A DNA stretch of 64,000 nt from Nonomuraea glycinis. GTDB lineage: Bacteria > Actinomycetota > Actinomycetes > Streptosporangiales > Streptosporangiaceae. Under the pieces are notes generated by a model. It searched no databases, was not told the DNA's origin, and saw only the letters and a list, made by a program, of their open reading frames with translations. Every line of letters starts with the position of its first letter. Within the stretch, counting starts at the first letter, position 1. The stretch covers positions 1,002,085 through 1,066,084 of the forward strand of contig NZ_BMNK01000001.1 of the NCBI RefSeq assembly GCF_014646515.1, given 5' to 3'. Both the position numbers and the translations under genes were made by a program. Shown piece after piece: positions 25,324 through 37,213 of the stretch.

Positions 25324-26166
25324 TCAGCCTTCGCCGTAGCGGGCGGGCAGGACCTGGGCGGCGATCTCGTAGATACGGTCGATCTCGGCGTCGGTCAGCG
25401 CGCGCTCCCGCTTGGTGATCCACCTGCGGGCCCGGGCGCCCTCGTAGACGTCCACGCCGCGGATCGTCATGATCTTCCAGGGCACCGGCGGGCCGTAGAT
25501 GGCCAGCGAGGGCACGACCGAGATCTCCCGCCCGAAGGACTTGGTGATCAGCTCGCTGGCCTGCGACGCCTCCCACTTGGCCTCGGTGATGCGGGGCTTC
25601 ATGTCGAACGGCCCGTGGAAGAGTTTCTTGCCCATCTGCACCCGGACCGGCAGCCGCTTGTCCCACTTCTCGGAGTCGACGGCGTAGACGCCCGTCGGCC
25701 CCACGACGAGGTGGTCGATCTGGGCCTCGCTGCCGGGAATCGCCCTGGCGTGCAGCGTGCGGTAGCCGTTGCGCTCCAGCCTGCGCAGCTGCGCCTCGGT
25801 CCGGCGCTCGGCGACGGAGGCACGCCGCCAGGCCGGCACCGTGGAGTTGGAGCGGGCCCGGTAGACCGTGTCCAGGATCGCGGCCACGATCGCCGCGGTC
25901 ACACCCAGTCGCCAGTCCGAGACCAGGAAACCCACGACCACGCCGACGGCCAGCGCCACCAGCGCCCGGCTGCCCAGGCGACGGAAGCGCGGCTGTTGCA
26001 TCAGGTCACGCAGGGAGGCGCGCTCCATCGGCGCGTACGTCGTGATGGGCGCCGATGGCTTGGCGGCGGAGGCGGCGGCTTGCTCGCCTTCGGGTCGGTC
26101 GCTCACCCAGATGGGCGAGGTGTTGTGACCGTCTTCGCGCTGAGGGTCGGAGTCCACGCAACTCAC
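25324..26166 (-). CDS. Membrane protein with NERD (nuclease-related) domain
   Basis: 280 residues from GTG 26166. Residues ~68-100 form one or two membrane helices (ALVALAVGVVVGFLVSDWRL). The following domain has the NERD pattern: AERRTEAQLRRLERNGYRTL, AIPGSEAQIDHLVVGPTGVY and AVDSEKWDK, with E, D and E-x-K positions resembling the restriction-endonuclease fold. NERD proteins are thought to process nucleic acid; the target here is unknown. It has its own terminator and is transcribed alone. Confidence 0.85.
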   Translation of the reverse strand: MSCVDSDPQREDGHNTSPIWVSDRPEGEQAAASAAKPSAPITTYAPMERASLRDLMQQPRFRRLGSRALVALAVGVVVGFLVSDWRLGVTAAIVAAILDTVYRARSNSTVPAWRRASVAERRTEAQLRRLERNGYRTLHARAIPGSEAQIDHLVVGPTGVYAVDSEKWDKRLPVRVQMGKKLFHGPFDMKPRITEAKWEASQASELITKSFGREISVVPSLAIYGPPVPWKIMTIRGVDVYEGARARRWITKRERALTDAEIDRIYEIAAQVLPARYGEG

Positions 26167-26297
26167 CGTAGTCCGCTGGTTCGATCGATTCCTAGTGCTG
26201 CCTTGTCCATAGTTTTATGGCCCAGCTCACTGTGTTCCACGCCCGATTTCCGGGTACTTATTACTTTCTTCTCTAGAGATGTCCAGGGTGCGGAAGC

Positions 26298-26546
26298 GTG
26301 CCAGCACGACCTTTCGGCTCTCGAACAAGCGCGCTCCAGCAGGCCCGCCGTCTGGAACGGGAACCGCCGGACGGACCGCTCGCCGGAGTGCCGATCCCCG
26401 TCAAGGATCTTAACCTGGTCAGGGACGTGCCGATCATGTTCGGGTCGGCGACGTACCGCGACTTCGTCTCGCTGGTCTCGGTGTCGGCGCAGGTCGAGGC
26501 CGCCAGGGGCGGATTCTGGGGCGAACGCAGGCCGTCGCTCTGGTGA
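26298..26546 (+). pseudogene. Amidase-signature gene remnant
   Basis: A ~50-codon stretch reads ALQQARRLE, then GPLAGVPIPVKDLNLVRDVP and MFGSATYRDFV. This is the N-terminal part of the amidase signature family, including the catalytic Lys in VPIPVKDL. The GSS serine region and everything after it is missing. Upstream, another frame reads DLSALEQA, the usual amidase opening, which points to a frameshift. After FV the sequence loses homology. I read this as the decayed 5' end of a deleted amidase gene. Confidence 0.6.
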
Positions 26547-26630
26547 CCTGCCCCGGCTTTGCCCACCTTGGGGGGATGATCTCCCGGCGGGTGCTGGCCC
26601 GGCGGACCGGCCCGGGAATACGGTCGGGGT

Positions 26631-27290
26631 GTGGACAGCGCGCTGGAGATCCTGCTCTTTCTCGTCGGGGTGTCGCTGGGGCTGTTCGTGCTGATCAGCC
26701 TGCTGGTCCTGGTGCCGGGCCGCCGTTCGGCGCGCAGGGCGGCGGCCGGCCCGGTGTGGTTCGGCGGTCCCGCGGGCAGCGAACACGGCGCGAGCACCTC
26801 CGGCCCGGTGCTGACCGACCCGCCGCCACGCTGGGCGGCCGTGACGGGGGCGGACTGGGTGACCGCCGCGGAGACGGCCGAGCCCGGCAGGCGGATCGGC
26901 GGCGCGTCGGTCGGATGGCGAGCGGAGACGCGCGCACTCACCCCGCAGCAGGCCGACGACGTCAGGCACGCGCTGACGGTCGCCGAGCGGCGCAGCGGAC
27001 TGCGCTTCGGCCTCTTCCTCGGTGAGCCGGTCGGCGGCAGACGGCACTTCGCGGAGAAGCTGCACGCCGCGCTCGGCGCCGAGGCCGCCGGCGCCGTCGT
27101 GCTGCTCGTGGACGTCAAGGGTTGCGCCCTGGAGATCGTCACGGGCGAGAACGCCGGGCGCAGGATCCCCGACGCCGTGTGCGGGCTGACCGCGATGTCG
27201 ATGGCCACCTCCTTCGGCGTCGGTGACCTGGCCGGCGGGCTGCTCAACGGCATCGGCGCCCTGGCGGAGCAGGCCACCGCCCGGCGCTAG
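26631..27290 (+). CDS. DUF5130/TPM-like membrane-anchored protein
   Basis: 219 residues from GTG 26631. One N-terminal helix (ILLFLVGVSLGLFVLISLLVLV) anchors a soluble domain from ~100 onward, with LTPQQADDVRHALTVAERRS, FGLFLGEPVG, VVLLVDVKGCALEIVTGENA and the C-terminal LAGGLLNGIGALAEQA. This matches actinobacterial DUF5130, related to TPM domains. Function is not established. Confidence 0.75.
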   Translation: MDSALEILLFLVGVSLGLFVLISLLVLVPGRRSARRAAAGPVWFGGPAGSEHGASTSGPVLTDPPPRWAAVTGADWVTAAETAEPGRRIGGASVGWRAETRALTPQQADDVRHALTVAERRSGLRFGLFLGEPVGGRRHFAEKLHAALGAEAAGAVVLLVDVKGCALEIVTGENAGRRIPDAVCGLTAMSMATSFGVGDLAGGLLNGIGALAEQATARR

Positions 27291-27294
27291 CGCT

Positions 27295-28242
27295 CTACCG
27301 CTCGATCAGCGAGACGACGTGCCGGCTGACGCCCTCCAGCAGCGTCGAGGGGGCGAGGGGGACGGCGGCCACGGCCCCGAACAGCGACGGCAGGCCGGGC
27401 AGCGGGAAGCCGTCGTCCTGCGTCGCGGCCGCGCCCACCGGGTTCTTGTCCAGCGCCGTCCTGCTGCGCTCCCAGGCTTCGAGCACCTCCTCGGGCGAGG
27501 GCACGCCGAAGCCGTGGCCGACGGGAGCCGCGTGGCGGAGCCGTACCAGCGGGGTGTCGGCGAAGGCCAGCGCGGTGCGGGCGCGCGCCTGAAGGTCGGC
27601 GCGCGGCCCCGGCTCGATCCAGTCCATGGCCGTGCAGGGGTTGCGGCAGGTGGCCACGCAGACCGCCAGGGCGCCGGCGACCTGGCTGTGCTGGCGGTCG
27701 AAGTAGGCGCGCCAGCCCTGCGGCGGCTCACCCGCCACCCGCAGGGTCCGGTTGGCCGCCGACTGCTCCGACTTGGTGTGGTCGCACTCGCGGTCGCCGA
27801 TCACCCCGAACCGGCTCTCGGGCGCGTTCAGCCCCGCCGGCCAGCGTGCGGGGTCGCCCGCGTGGCCGAGCCGCGGCTCGAAGGCGAGCAGCGGCAGATA
27901 CTCGCCGGCGATGTGCACCGCGGCGATCATCGGGCTCAGCTCGCGGCGGTGCCAGCGGATGGCGATGACCTCCAGCAGCAGCCCGAAGGCGGGACGCAGC
28001 GACTCAAGGGCGCCACGCGGCTGCTCACGCGGCGTCTGCGGCATGTGACAGGCCCTCGCCTGCCGCTTCAGGTCGGCGGGCACGGCCTTGGTGTCCACCG
28101 CGAAGTCCTCGGCGTCGAGCGAGAGCAGCCGCTGGCCGAACTCGCAGGCCTCGGCGATCTGCGGACTCGGGGTCAGCGCGCCGAGATCGGCGAACGCGTA
28201 GCGCCGGGCCAGGGCGACGAACAGATCTCGGGTCGTTTCCAC
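27295..28242 (-). CDS. Conserved hypothetical protein
   Basis: 315 residues, no signal peptide or membrane segment, and no domain I recognise. Conspicuous stretches are RWHRRELSPMIAAVHIAGEY, ECDHTKSEQSAANRTLR (His and acid-rich) and VCVATCRNPCTAMDW (clustered Cys). It is transcribed convergently with the DUF5130 gene, five bases apart. Codon use is normal for the chromosome, so it is probably a resident actinobacterial gene. Confidence 0.7.
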   Translation of the reverse strand: METTRDLFVALARRYAFADLGALTPSPQIAEACEFGQRLLSLDAEDFAVDTKAVPADLKRQARACHMPQTPREQPRGALESLRPAFGLLLEVIAIRWHRRELSPMIAAVHIAGEYLPLLAFEPRLGHAGDPARWPAGLNAPESRFGVIGDRECDHTKSEQSAANRTLRVAGEPPQGWRAYFDRQHSQVAGALAVCVATCRNPCTAMDWIEPGPRADLQARARTALAFADTPLVRLRHAAPVGHGFGVPSPEEVLEAWERSRTALDKNPVGAAATQDDGFPLPGLPSLFGAVAAVPLAPSTLLEGVSRHVVSLIER

Positions 28243-28364
28243 CAGATCACCCTCTCACGGCCGAATGGCCAGCTTTCCGAACACCAGGGCGGGGCCCAGT
28301 GCGTCAGGGCCGCGTGTCCCACGGGTCAGGGTGCTGCGCTCCAAGACCGCGTAGGGTGGGCCGG

Positions 28365-29327
28365 GTGTCCGTTACGCGCCGTGGTGTCCTGCTCGGCGTG
28401 GCGGCCTATGTGCTGTGGGGTCTGTCCGCCCTCTACTGGCCGCTGGTGGAGCCCACCGGCCCGGTGGAGATCCTGGCCCTGCGCGTGCTCTGGTCCCCGG
28501 TGGCGATCGGACTGCTGGTGCTCGCGCTCGGCCGCCGGCGGCAGGTGGCCGCGATCCTGCGCCGGCCGCGTGACCTGGCCCTGCTCACCCTGGCCAGCGT
28601 GCTGACCTCGATCAACTGGGCGCTCTTCATCTGGGCGACGATGAGCGGGCACGTGGTCGACGCCTCGCTGGGATACTTCATCACGCCGCTGGTCAGCATC
28701 GCCTTCGGCGTCGGGATCTTCAGGGAGCGGCTGCGCGGCCCGCAGTGGGCCGCGATCGGGCTGGCCGCCGTCGCGGTGCTCGTCCTCACCCTCGCGTACG
28801 GCGGACCGCCGTGGATCGCGCTGGCCCTGGCCGTGACGTTCGGCGGCTACGGGCTGATCAAGAAACGGGTGGACGTCGGCGCCGTCGAGGGGCTGATGGT
28901 GGAGACGGCGGTGCTGTTCCCGTTCGCCCTGGTCTACACGGTGGTGTTGCAGGCGGGCGGCCAGGCGACGTTCGGGCACGTGTCGGTGGTCAACACGCTG
29001 CTCGGCGTCGGCTCCGGGTTCGTGATGATGGTGCCGATGCTGCTGTTCAGCGCCGCCGCGACGAAGATCCCGCTCAGCGTGACCGGCATGCTGCAGTACA
29101 TCGAGCCGATCGTGCAGTTCCTCATCGGGCTGCTCGTCGTCCGTGAGTCCATGCCCCTGACCCGGTGGCTGGCGTTCGGGCTGCTGTGGGTGGCGCTCGT
29201 GGTGCTGACGGCCGACGGCTTCAGGGCACGAGGTCGGGCGCCCGCGGCTCGTCGAGGTCCACCGCGCTCCGCTCGATCATCTCGAACTGCCTCATCAGGC
29301 GTTCGAGATCCGGAGGAGACACGGTGA
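28365..29327 (+). CDS. rarD: RarD-type EamA permease
   Basis: 320 residues from GTG 28365. Ten membrane segments and the RarD landmarks YVLWGLSALYWPLVEPTGPV, LRVLWSPVAIGLL, INWALFIWA and LGYFITPLV are present. RarD relates to chloramphenicol sensitivity; its true substrate is unknown. After LVVLTADGF, where relatives usually end, the frame runs on for ~36 Arg/Ala/Ser-rich residues and overlaps the convergent gene by 107 bases. The tail is probably a lost stop codon. Confidence 0.88.
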   Translation: MSVTRRGVLLGVAAYVLWGLSALYWPLVEPTGPVEILALRVLWSPVAIGLLVLALGRRRQVAAILRRPRDLALLTLASVLTSINWALFIWATMSGHVVDASLGYFITPLVSIAFGVGIFRERLRGPQWAAIGLAAVAVLVLTLAYGGPPWIALALAVTFGGYGLIKKRVDVGAVEGLMVETAVLFPFALVYTVVLQAGGQATFGHVSVVNTLLGVGSGFVMMVPMLLFSAAATKIPLSVTGMLQYIEPIVQFLIGLLVVRESMPLTRWLAFGLLWVALVVLTADGFRARGRAPAARRGPPRSARSSRTASSGVRDPEETR

Positions 29328-30084
29328 AGGTGTCGTGGACGGCCTCGCCCGCCGCCGTGTAGTTGAGCTCGTGCCCGCAACTGCCGTCCCACACCCCGGT
29401 GATCACCCGCATGGCGGCGGGCAGCCGCAGGGCCTGCACGCGGCGGACGCGTACCCCCGCGTCGAGTTGCTCGCGGGCCAGCGCGTCGAGATCGTCGGTC
29501 CACTCGTGGTAGATGAACACGCGGCGGATCACCACGCCCCGCGCCAGCGCCTCCACCTGGGCCTGCCAGTACTGCCTGCCGACGGGCTCACGCCACCACG
29601 TCAGGTCGACGGCGGGCACGCTGGTGACGCACATCTGCTCCCGCGCCCGCTCGATCAGCCCCAGGAACACCTCGTTGTCGCCGTACGGCGAGCGGAAGTG
29701 GCCGCGTTCGAGGTCGGTCAGCGTGCGCAGGCACTCCTCGAAGGCGCGCCGGCAGGCGTCCTGGGCCGGCGTCCCGTCGTAGTCGCGCTCGACGTGCTTG
29801 GCGGCGCGCAGCATGGGCTCCATCAGGTCCGGCAGCCACGGGATCTTCTCGATGGTGGAGACCATGTGGCCGACCCTGGTCTCGTGGTCGATCCTGCGGC
29901 GCTCCTTCAGCAGCGTCTGGACCTGGAGCGTGATGACGCCGCCGATGAGCCCGGCCACAGTGCCGAGCGCCTGGGCGGTGTCCTCGCGTACGTAGAAGAT
30001 CACGGCCAGCAGGACCGACAGGCCGGTGCCGATGATCAGCACGGGATCGACGATGATGGAGGGCTTCTTGGTGGGCCTGTTCAA
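29221..30084 (-). CDS. Membrane protein with unknown PLD-like soluble domain
   Basis: About 287 residues. Two N-terminal helices (IIVDPVLIIGTGLSVLLAVI, ALGTVAGLIGGVITLQVQTL) precede a soluble domain containing HFRSPYGDNEVFLGLIERA, VDLTWWREPVGRQYW and GVVIRRVFIYHEWTDD, a layout like PLD-type sensor domains without the HKD catalytic motif. The start is uncertain: TTG 30084 has GGGAG upstream, GTG 30096 and TTG 30123 are in frame, and a TATTCT element at about 30123 argues against the last. Function unknown. Confidence 0.65.
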   Translation of the reverse strand: MNRPTKKPSIIVDPVLIIGTGLSVLLAVIFYVREDTAQALGTVAGLIGGVITLQVQTLLKERRRIDHETRVGHMVSTIEKIPWLPDLMEPMLRAAKHVERDYDGTPAQDACRRAFEECLRTLTDLERGHFRSPYGDNEVFLGLIERAREQMCVTSVPAVDLTWWREPVGRQYWQAQVEALARGVVIRRVFIYHEWTDDLDALAREQLDAGVRVRRVQALRLPAAMRVITGVWDGSCGHELNYTAAGEAVHDTFTVSPPDLERLMRQFEMIERSAVDLDEPRAPDLVP

Positions 30085-30156
30085 CGTGGCTCCCACGCGC
30101 GGTCGGGGGGTGACGGAACGCAAGAATAGTCGATCTTGCGCCGCGTTACCCGCCGG

Positions 30157-31557
<1,401 letters not shown>

Positions 31558-31624
31558 GTCATCGAGGCTAACACCGTGACAGGTGTGCCCGGGGCCGGAA
31601 TCCGCCGCCGGTGAACGAACCGGC

Positions 31625-31697
31625 GGCGGTGTCCCGGACCGCCGGAACAGGCGGTGTCCTGGACCGCCCAGCAGGCGGTGTCCCGGCCCGCCGAAAC
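31625..31697. repeat. Three ~25-bp tandem repeats between kinase and pepN
   Basis: Units GGCGGTGTCCCGGACCGCC, GGCGGTGTCCTGGACCGCC and GGCGGTGTCCCGGCCCGCC start at 31625, 31650 and 31674. Each unit is itself a GGCGG/CCGCC hairpin. The array lies directly before the pepN terminator. Confidence 0.75.
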
Positions 31698-31698
31698 G

Positions 31699-31733
31699 GG
31701 CGGGGCGAGGATCGCCGTGATCCTCGCCCCGCC
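31699..31733 (-). terminator. Terminator of pepN
   Basis: GGCGGGGCGAGGATC (31699-31713) pairs perfectly over 15 bases with GATCCTCGCCCCGCC (31719-31733), loop of five, 18 bases past the pepN stop. It is the strongest hairpin I noticed in the window. Confidence 0.85.
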
Positions 31734-31751
31734 GTCAAGCCGCCCGAGCCC

Positions 31752-34310
31752 TCAGGAGGCGTCCTTGGCGCGGTTGCGCAGCGCCCGGCTGACGCCGTCG
31801 GCGCCTTCCAGGATCAGCCTGCGCAGCGCCTGGGGCCGCTCCTCGGCCGCCAGATAGTCCTGCGCCGCGCGTACGGTCTCCTCCTCGATGAGCAGCGAGG
31901 GGAAGCACCCGACCGCGAACGTCGAGGCCTGGTCGAACGTCCACTCCTGGTAGATCCGCCCCACCTGCTCGAAGTACTTCGCGCGGTAGGGCGCCAGCAG
32001 CTCGGGGTGGTGCGGGTCCTGGAAGCCGTTGATCGTGGTGCGGGCGATGTGGTTGGCGAGCTCGCCGCCCACGATCCGCTCCCAGGCCGCGGCCTTGGCC
32101 TCGGCCGTCGGGACGGCCGCCCGGCACAGCGCCGCGGACCTCTCGCCGGTGGCCGTGGGGTCGCGCTCCAGCTCGGCCTCGATGTCGGCCGGGCCCAGCC
32201 GGCCGCCGACGACCAGCGCGTGCACCAGCGTCCAGCGCAGGTCCGTGTCCACCGACAGCCCGGCGGGCACATCGCAGCCGTCCAGGATCGCCGTCAGCAG
32301 CGCCAGGTCGTCCGCGGAGGTGGCCACCGGCGCGAACGCCTGGAGGTAGGCGAGCTGGTGGTCCGAGCCGGGCTCGGCGGCGGCCAGCAGCGAGCGCAGC
32401 TCGCCGCCCAGCAGCGCCATGCCCTCGGCCCGCCACGCCGGGTCGGCGTACTGCTGGACGGCCTGCCGCGCCTGCCGCAGCACCGTCTGCAGGACGGTGA
32501 GGTCCTTGACCGTGGCGATGCCCGAGACGACGAGCTTGACGTAGTCGCGGGTGGACATCTCGCCGTCACGGGTCATGTCCCAGGCCGCGGACCAGCACAG
32601 CGCGCGGGGCAGCGACTCGGTGAAGCCGGAGATGCCGCCCTCGACCAGCGTGCGCAGCGACCGTTCGTCCAGCCGGACCTTGGCGTACGTGAGGTCGTCG
32701 TCGTTGATCAGCACCAGGTCGGGCTGCTCCGCGCCGACCAGCTCGGCGACGGCCGTGCGGGCGCCCACCACGTCGAGCTCCACCCGCTTGGTACGGGTCA
32801 GCGCGCCGTCGGTGAGGGAGTAGAGGCCGATCGCGACGCGGTGCGAGCGCAGCGTCGGGTAGTCGGCGGGGGCCTCCTGCAGCACCTCGAAGGAGGTGAA
32901 CCTGCCGTCGGCCACCTCGAACGACGGCCGCAGCGTGTTGACCCACGAGGTCTCCAGCCACTCCTTCGACCACGACGACAGGTCGCGGCCGGAGGTGCGC
33001 TCCAGCGCGCCGAGCAGGTCCTTCAGCTCGGTGTTGCCCCACGCGTGCTCATTGAAGTAGTCGCGCACGCCGGCCAGGAAGTTGTCCAGCCCGACGTAGG
33101 CGACGAGCTGCTTGAGCACCGAGGCGCCCTTGGCGTAGGTGATGCCGTCGAAGTTGACCTCGACCGCCTGCATGTCCGGGATGTCGGCGGCGATCGGGTG
33201 GGTGGAGGGCAGCTGGTCCTGGCGGTAGGCCCAGGACTTCTCCACGTTGGCGAAGGTCGTCCACGCCCCGCCGCCCCAGCGGGTGGCCTCGGCCTGGGCG
33301 AGCACCGACATGTAGGTGGCGAACGACTCGTTCAGCCACAGGTCGTCCCACCAGCGCATGGTGACGAGGTCGCCGAACCACATGTGCGCCATCTCGTGCA
33401 GGATCGTCTCCGCGCGCCGTTCGACCACGGCGTCGGTGACCCGGGAGCGGAAGACGTAGTCCTCGAGGAAGGTCACGCAGCCCGCGTTCTCCATCGCGCC
33501 GGCGTTGAACTCCGGCACGAAGAGCTGGTCGTACTTGCCGAAGGGGTAGCGGACGCCGAACACCTTGTGGAAGAAGTCGAAGCCCTGCCGGGTGACCTCG
33601 AGGATGTTGTCGGCGTCGAGGTGCTCGGCGAGCGAGGCGCGGCAGTAGATGCCCAGCGGGATGCCGTCGTGCTCGGCGGTCACCTTGTGGTACGGGCCGG
33701 CCACGAGCGCGGTGATGTAGGTGGACATGATCGGGGTGACGGCGAAGGTCCAGCGCTTGGCGGCGGGCACGGTGCCGTGCTTGCCGGGCTCCGCGGGCAG
33801 CTCCACCACGGAGGCGGCCGCGGCGTTGGAGACGACCTCCCAGTCCCTCGGCGCTAGCGCGGTGAGCTGGAAGGTGGCCTTGAGGTCGGGCTGGTCGAAG
33901 CAGGCGTACATGCGGTGCGCGTCGGCCGTCTCGAACTGGCTGTGCAGGTAGACCTTCTGGTCCACCGGGTCGACGAAGCGGTGCAGGCCCTCGCCGGAGC
34001 GCATGTAGGCGCAGTCGGCGTCGATGAGCAGCTCGTTGGAGTCGGCGAGCGAGGGGAGCGGGAGACGGCCCTTGTCCTCGTCGTAGGTGGCCAGGTCGAG
34101 CTCCTGGCCGTTGAGCACGGCCTTGCGCACGCGGGCGCCGTGCAGGTCGATGAAGGTGGCGGCGCCCGGCTGGGCGCTGGTGAAGCGGACCGTGGTCACG
34201 CTCTCGAAGCGCTCGTCGCCCTCGGTGAGGTCGAGTGCCACCTCGTACGACTCGACCTTCAACAGCCGGGCACGCGTACGAGCCTCGTCCCGGGTCAGGT
34301 TGCCTGCCAA
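31752..34310 (-). CDS. pepN: Aminopeptidase N (M1 family)
   Basis: 852 residues from TTG 34310 (AAGGAG six bases upstream). GAMEN exopeptidase motif at 271-275, zinc site HEMAH at 305-309 with E328 (NESF), giving HExxH-x18-E, and the C-terminal helical ERAP-like domain from ~540. It removes N-terminal residues from peptides in the cytoplasm. It is divergent from the DsbA-like gene, the same neighbour arrangement as pepN-Rv2466c in mycobacteria. Confidence 0.96.
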   Translation of the reverse strand: MAGNLTRDEARTRARLLKVESYEVALDLTEGDERFESVTTVRFTSAQPGAATFIDLHGARVRKAVLNGQELDLATYDEDKGRLPLPSLADSNELLIDADCAYMRSGEGLHRFVDPVDQKVYLHSQFETADAHRMYACFDQPDLKATFQLTALAPRDWEVVSNAAAASVVELPAEPGKHGTVPAAKRWTFAVTPIMSTYITALVAGPYHKVTAEHDGIPLGIYCRASLAEHLDADNILEVTRQGFDFFHKVFGVRYPFGKYDQLFVPEFNAGAMENAGCVTFLEDYVFRSRVTDAVVERRAETILHEMAHMWFGDLVTMRWWDDLWLNESFATYMSVLAQAEATRWGGGAWTTFANVEKSWAYRQDQLPSTHPIAADIPDMQAVEVNFDGITYAKGASVLKQLVAYVGLDNFLAGVRDYFNEHAWGNTELKDLLGALERTSGRDLSSWSKEWLETSWVNTLRPSFEVADGRFTSFEVLQEAPADYPTLRSHRVAIGLYSLTDGALTRTKRVELDVVGARTAVAELVGAEQPDLVLINDDDLTYAKVRLDERSLRTLVEGGISGFTESLPRALCWSAAWDMTRDGEMSTRDYVKLVVSGIATVKDLTVLQTVLRQARQAVQQYADPAWRAEGMALLGGELRSLLAAAEPGSDHQLAYLQAFAPVATSADDLALLTAILDGCDVPAGLSVDTDLRWTLVHALVVGGRLGPADIEAELERDPTATGERSAALCRAAVPTAEAKAAAWERIVGGELANHIARTTINGFQDPHHPELLAPYRAKYFEQVGRIYQEWTFDQASTFAVGCFPSLLIEEETVRAAQDYLAAEERPQALRRLILEGADGVSRALRNRAKDAS

Positions 34311-34401
34311 GTTGCGCTCCTTTTCACCACTTCGTCTGCGAATTGTCCGTATCCTGCCATGCCAGGAATAGGACACGGACCTCACAAGGTTATGGCCCCA
34401 C

Positions 34402-35022
34402 ATGACGCAGAAGACTCCTGTCAGCCTGTGGTTCGATCCTCTCTGCCCCTATGCCTGGGTCACGTCACGATGGCTTCTCGAAGTCGAGAAGGTCCGGCCC
34501 ATCGAGATCAGCTGGCGCATCATGAGCCTCCAAGTGCTCAACCAGGACAAGGACGTCTCGGACGACTATCGCGCGCGTATCGCCAGGGTGGTCGGCCCGG
34601 GCAGGACGGTGGCCGCGGTCGCCGCCAAGTACGACGGTGACGCCGTCGGGCGCTACTACACCGAGCTCGGCACGCTCCTGCACAACGAGCAGCACGCCAA
34701 GGGCGAGGGGAGCCTGCGCCCCACCGTCGAGGAGGCCCTCGTGGCCGCCGGCCTGGACAGGGGGGTGGCGGACGCGATGGACTCCGACGAGTTCGACGAG
34801 GCCGTCCGGATCTCCCACGACGAGGGCATGGCCCTGGTCGGCCAGGAGGTCGGCACGCCCGTCATCCGCGTCGGCGCCAACGCGTTCTTCGGCCCGGTGA
34901 TCACCTCCATCCTCAGGGGAGAGGACGCGGGCCGGCTGTGGGACGGCGTCCTGCTGGTCACCGAGTTCGAAGACTTCTTCGAGCTGAAGCGGACCCGCAC
35001 GCGTTCGCCGCGTTTCGACTGA
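34402..35022 (+). CDS. Rv2466c-like DsbA-fold protein (mycothiol-dependent reductase family)
   Basis: 206 residues. Thioredoxin/DsbA fold with the active-site segment FDPLCPYAWVTSRW near residue 11, a long helical insert, and the cis-Pro segment VGTPVIRVG. The mycobacterial enzyme has CPxC; here the second Cys is Ala, so it would work through a monothiol (mycothiol mixed disulfide) route. Position next to pepN and near rpiB matches the mycobacterial order. It is cytoplasmic: no signal peptide. Confidence 0.88.
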   Translation: MTQKTPVSLWFDPLCPYAWVTSRWLLEVEKVRPIEISWRIMSLQVLNQDKDVSDDYRARIARVVGPGRTVAAVAAKYDGDAVGRYYTELGTLLHNEQHAKGEGSLRPTVEEALVAAGLDRGVADAMDSDEFDEAVRISHDEGMALVGQEVGTPVIRVGANAFFGPVITSILRGEDAGRLWDGVLLVTEFEDFFELKRTRTRSPRFD

Positions 35023-35047
35023 TTTCTCCCTCTGTGGCGGTAGAAGA

Positions 35048-35072
35048 AGCTGTGTTCGCGGGGGACACAGCT
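35048..35072 (+). terminator. Hairpin after the DsbA-like gene
   Basis: AGCTGTGT (35048-35055) and ACACAGCT (35065-35072) pair perfectly over a nine-base loop, 25 bases after the stop. Confidence 0.6.
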
Positions 35073-35130
35073 CATCCCGGAAAGCGTGACTCCCTCGCGC
35101 AGTGACCACGGGCACGCCAGGATGAGAGAT

Positions 35131-36534
<1,404 letters not shown>

Positions 36535-36621
36535 CCGCCTGGTGCGCGGCACCGCCCGCCGTGCTCCTCCAGGCCGCTGATGAGATGTACGGTTCGCCGC
36601 GCGCCGCCCTTCGGCGCCGGG

Positions 36622-37107
36622 CTACGCCTGGAGGATGATCTTCCGGGCCTGGTTCTTCGGCAGGCGGTCCACGTACAGCTTGCCGTCGAGGTGTTCGCTC
36701 TCGTGCTGGAAGCAGCGTGCGAGCGAGCCGCGGGCCTGGACGCGGACCGGGCGCTCCAGCCGGTCGAAGCCCTCGACCGTCACGCCGGCCGCCCGTCCCA
36801 CCGGGGCGAAGGCCGGTCGCCCCGTGCCCCGGTCGGGCACCGACAGGCAGCCCTCCTCGTCGACGATCTCCTCGGCGTCGTCGACGGTCAGTGTGGGGTT
36901 GATCAGATGGCCCTTGCGCCCGCTGATGTCATAGACGAACACGCGCCGCGACACGCCGATCTGCGGACCCGCCAGTCCCACCCCGTCCACCGCGTACATC
37001 GCCTGGAACATCTCGTCGATGAGGCGGCGCAGCTCACGGTCGAAGTCCTTGACCGGCTCGGCGGGGGTGCGCAGGACCGGGTCGCCGATCACGCGGATCT
37101 CACGCAT
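36622..37107 (-). CDS. def: Peptide deformylase
   Basis: 161 residues from ATG 37107. Three motifs are intact: GVGLAGPQIG, EGCLSVP (Cys87 metal ligand) and HESEH (135-139, HExxH). The enzyme removes the N-formyl group from new proteins. Extra codons upstream to 37176 have no support. It is convergent with ALDH and divergent from rpiB. Confidence 0.96.
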   Translation of the reverse strand: MREIRVIGDPVLRTPAEPVKDFDRELRRLIDEMFQAMYAVDGVGLAGPQIGVSRRVFVYDISGRKGHLINPTLTVDDAEEIVDEEGCLSVPDRGTGRPAFAPVGRAAGVTVEGFDRLERPVRVQARGSLARCFQHESEHLDGKLYVDRLPKNQARKIILQA

Positions 37108-37213
37108 GGACGCTCCCATCTCTCGTAAGGGCTGCATGGCGTTGGCAGTCCTTACTCTAGTCAGAGCCGACGGCACTGGAAACGGGCGGGCGCAGCTGTG
37201 GAAGACTGGGCGG

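Noticed and set aside
26167..27277. Long minus-strand frames over the amidase remnant
   Set aside because: Low-complexity Ala/Pro/Arg/Ser readings antisense to DUF5130; the plus strand shows real homology instead.
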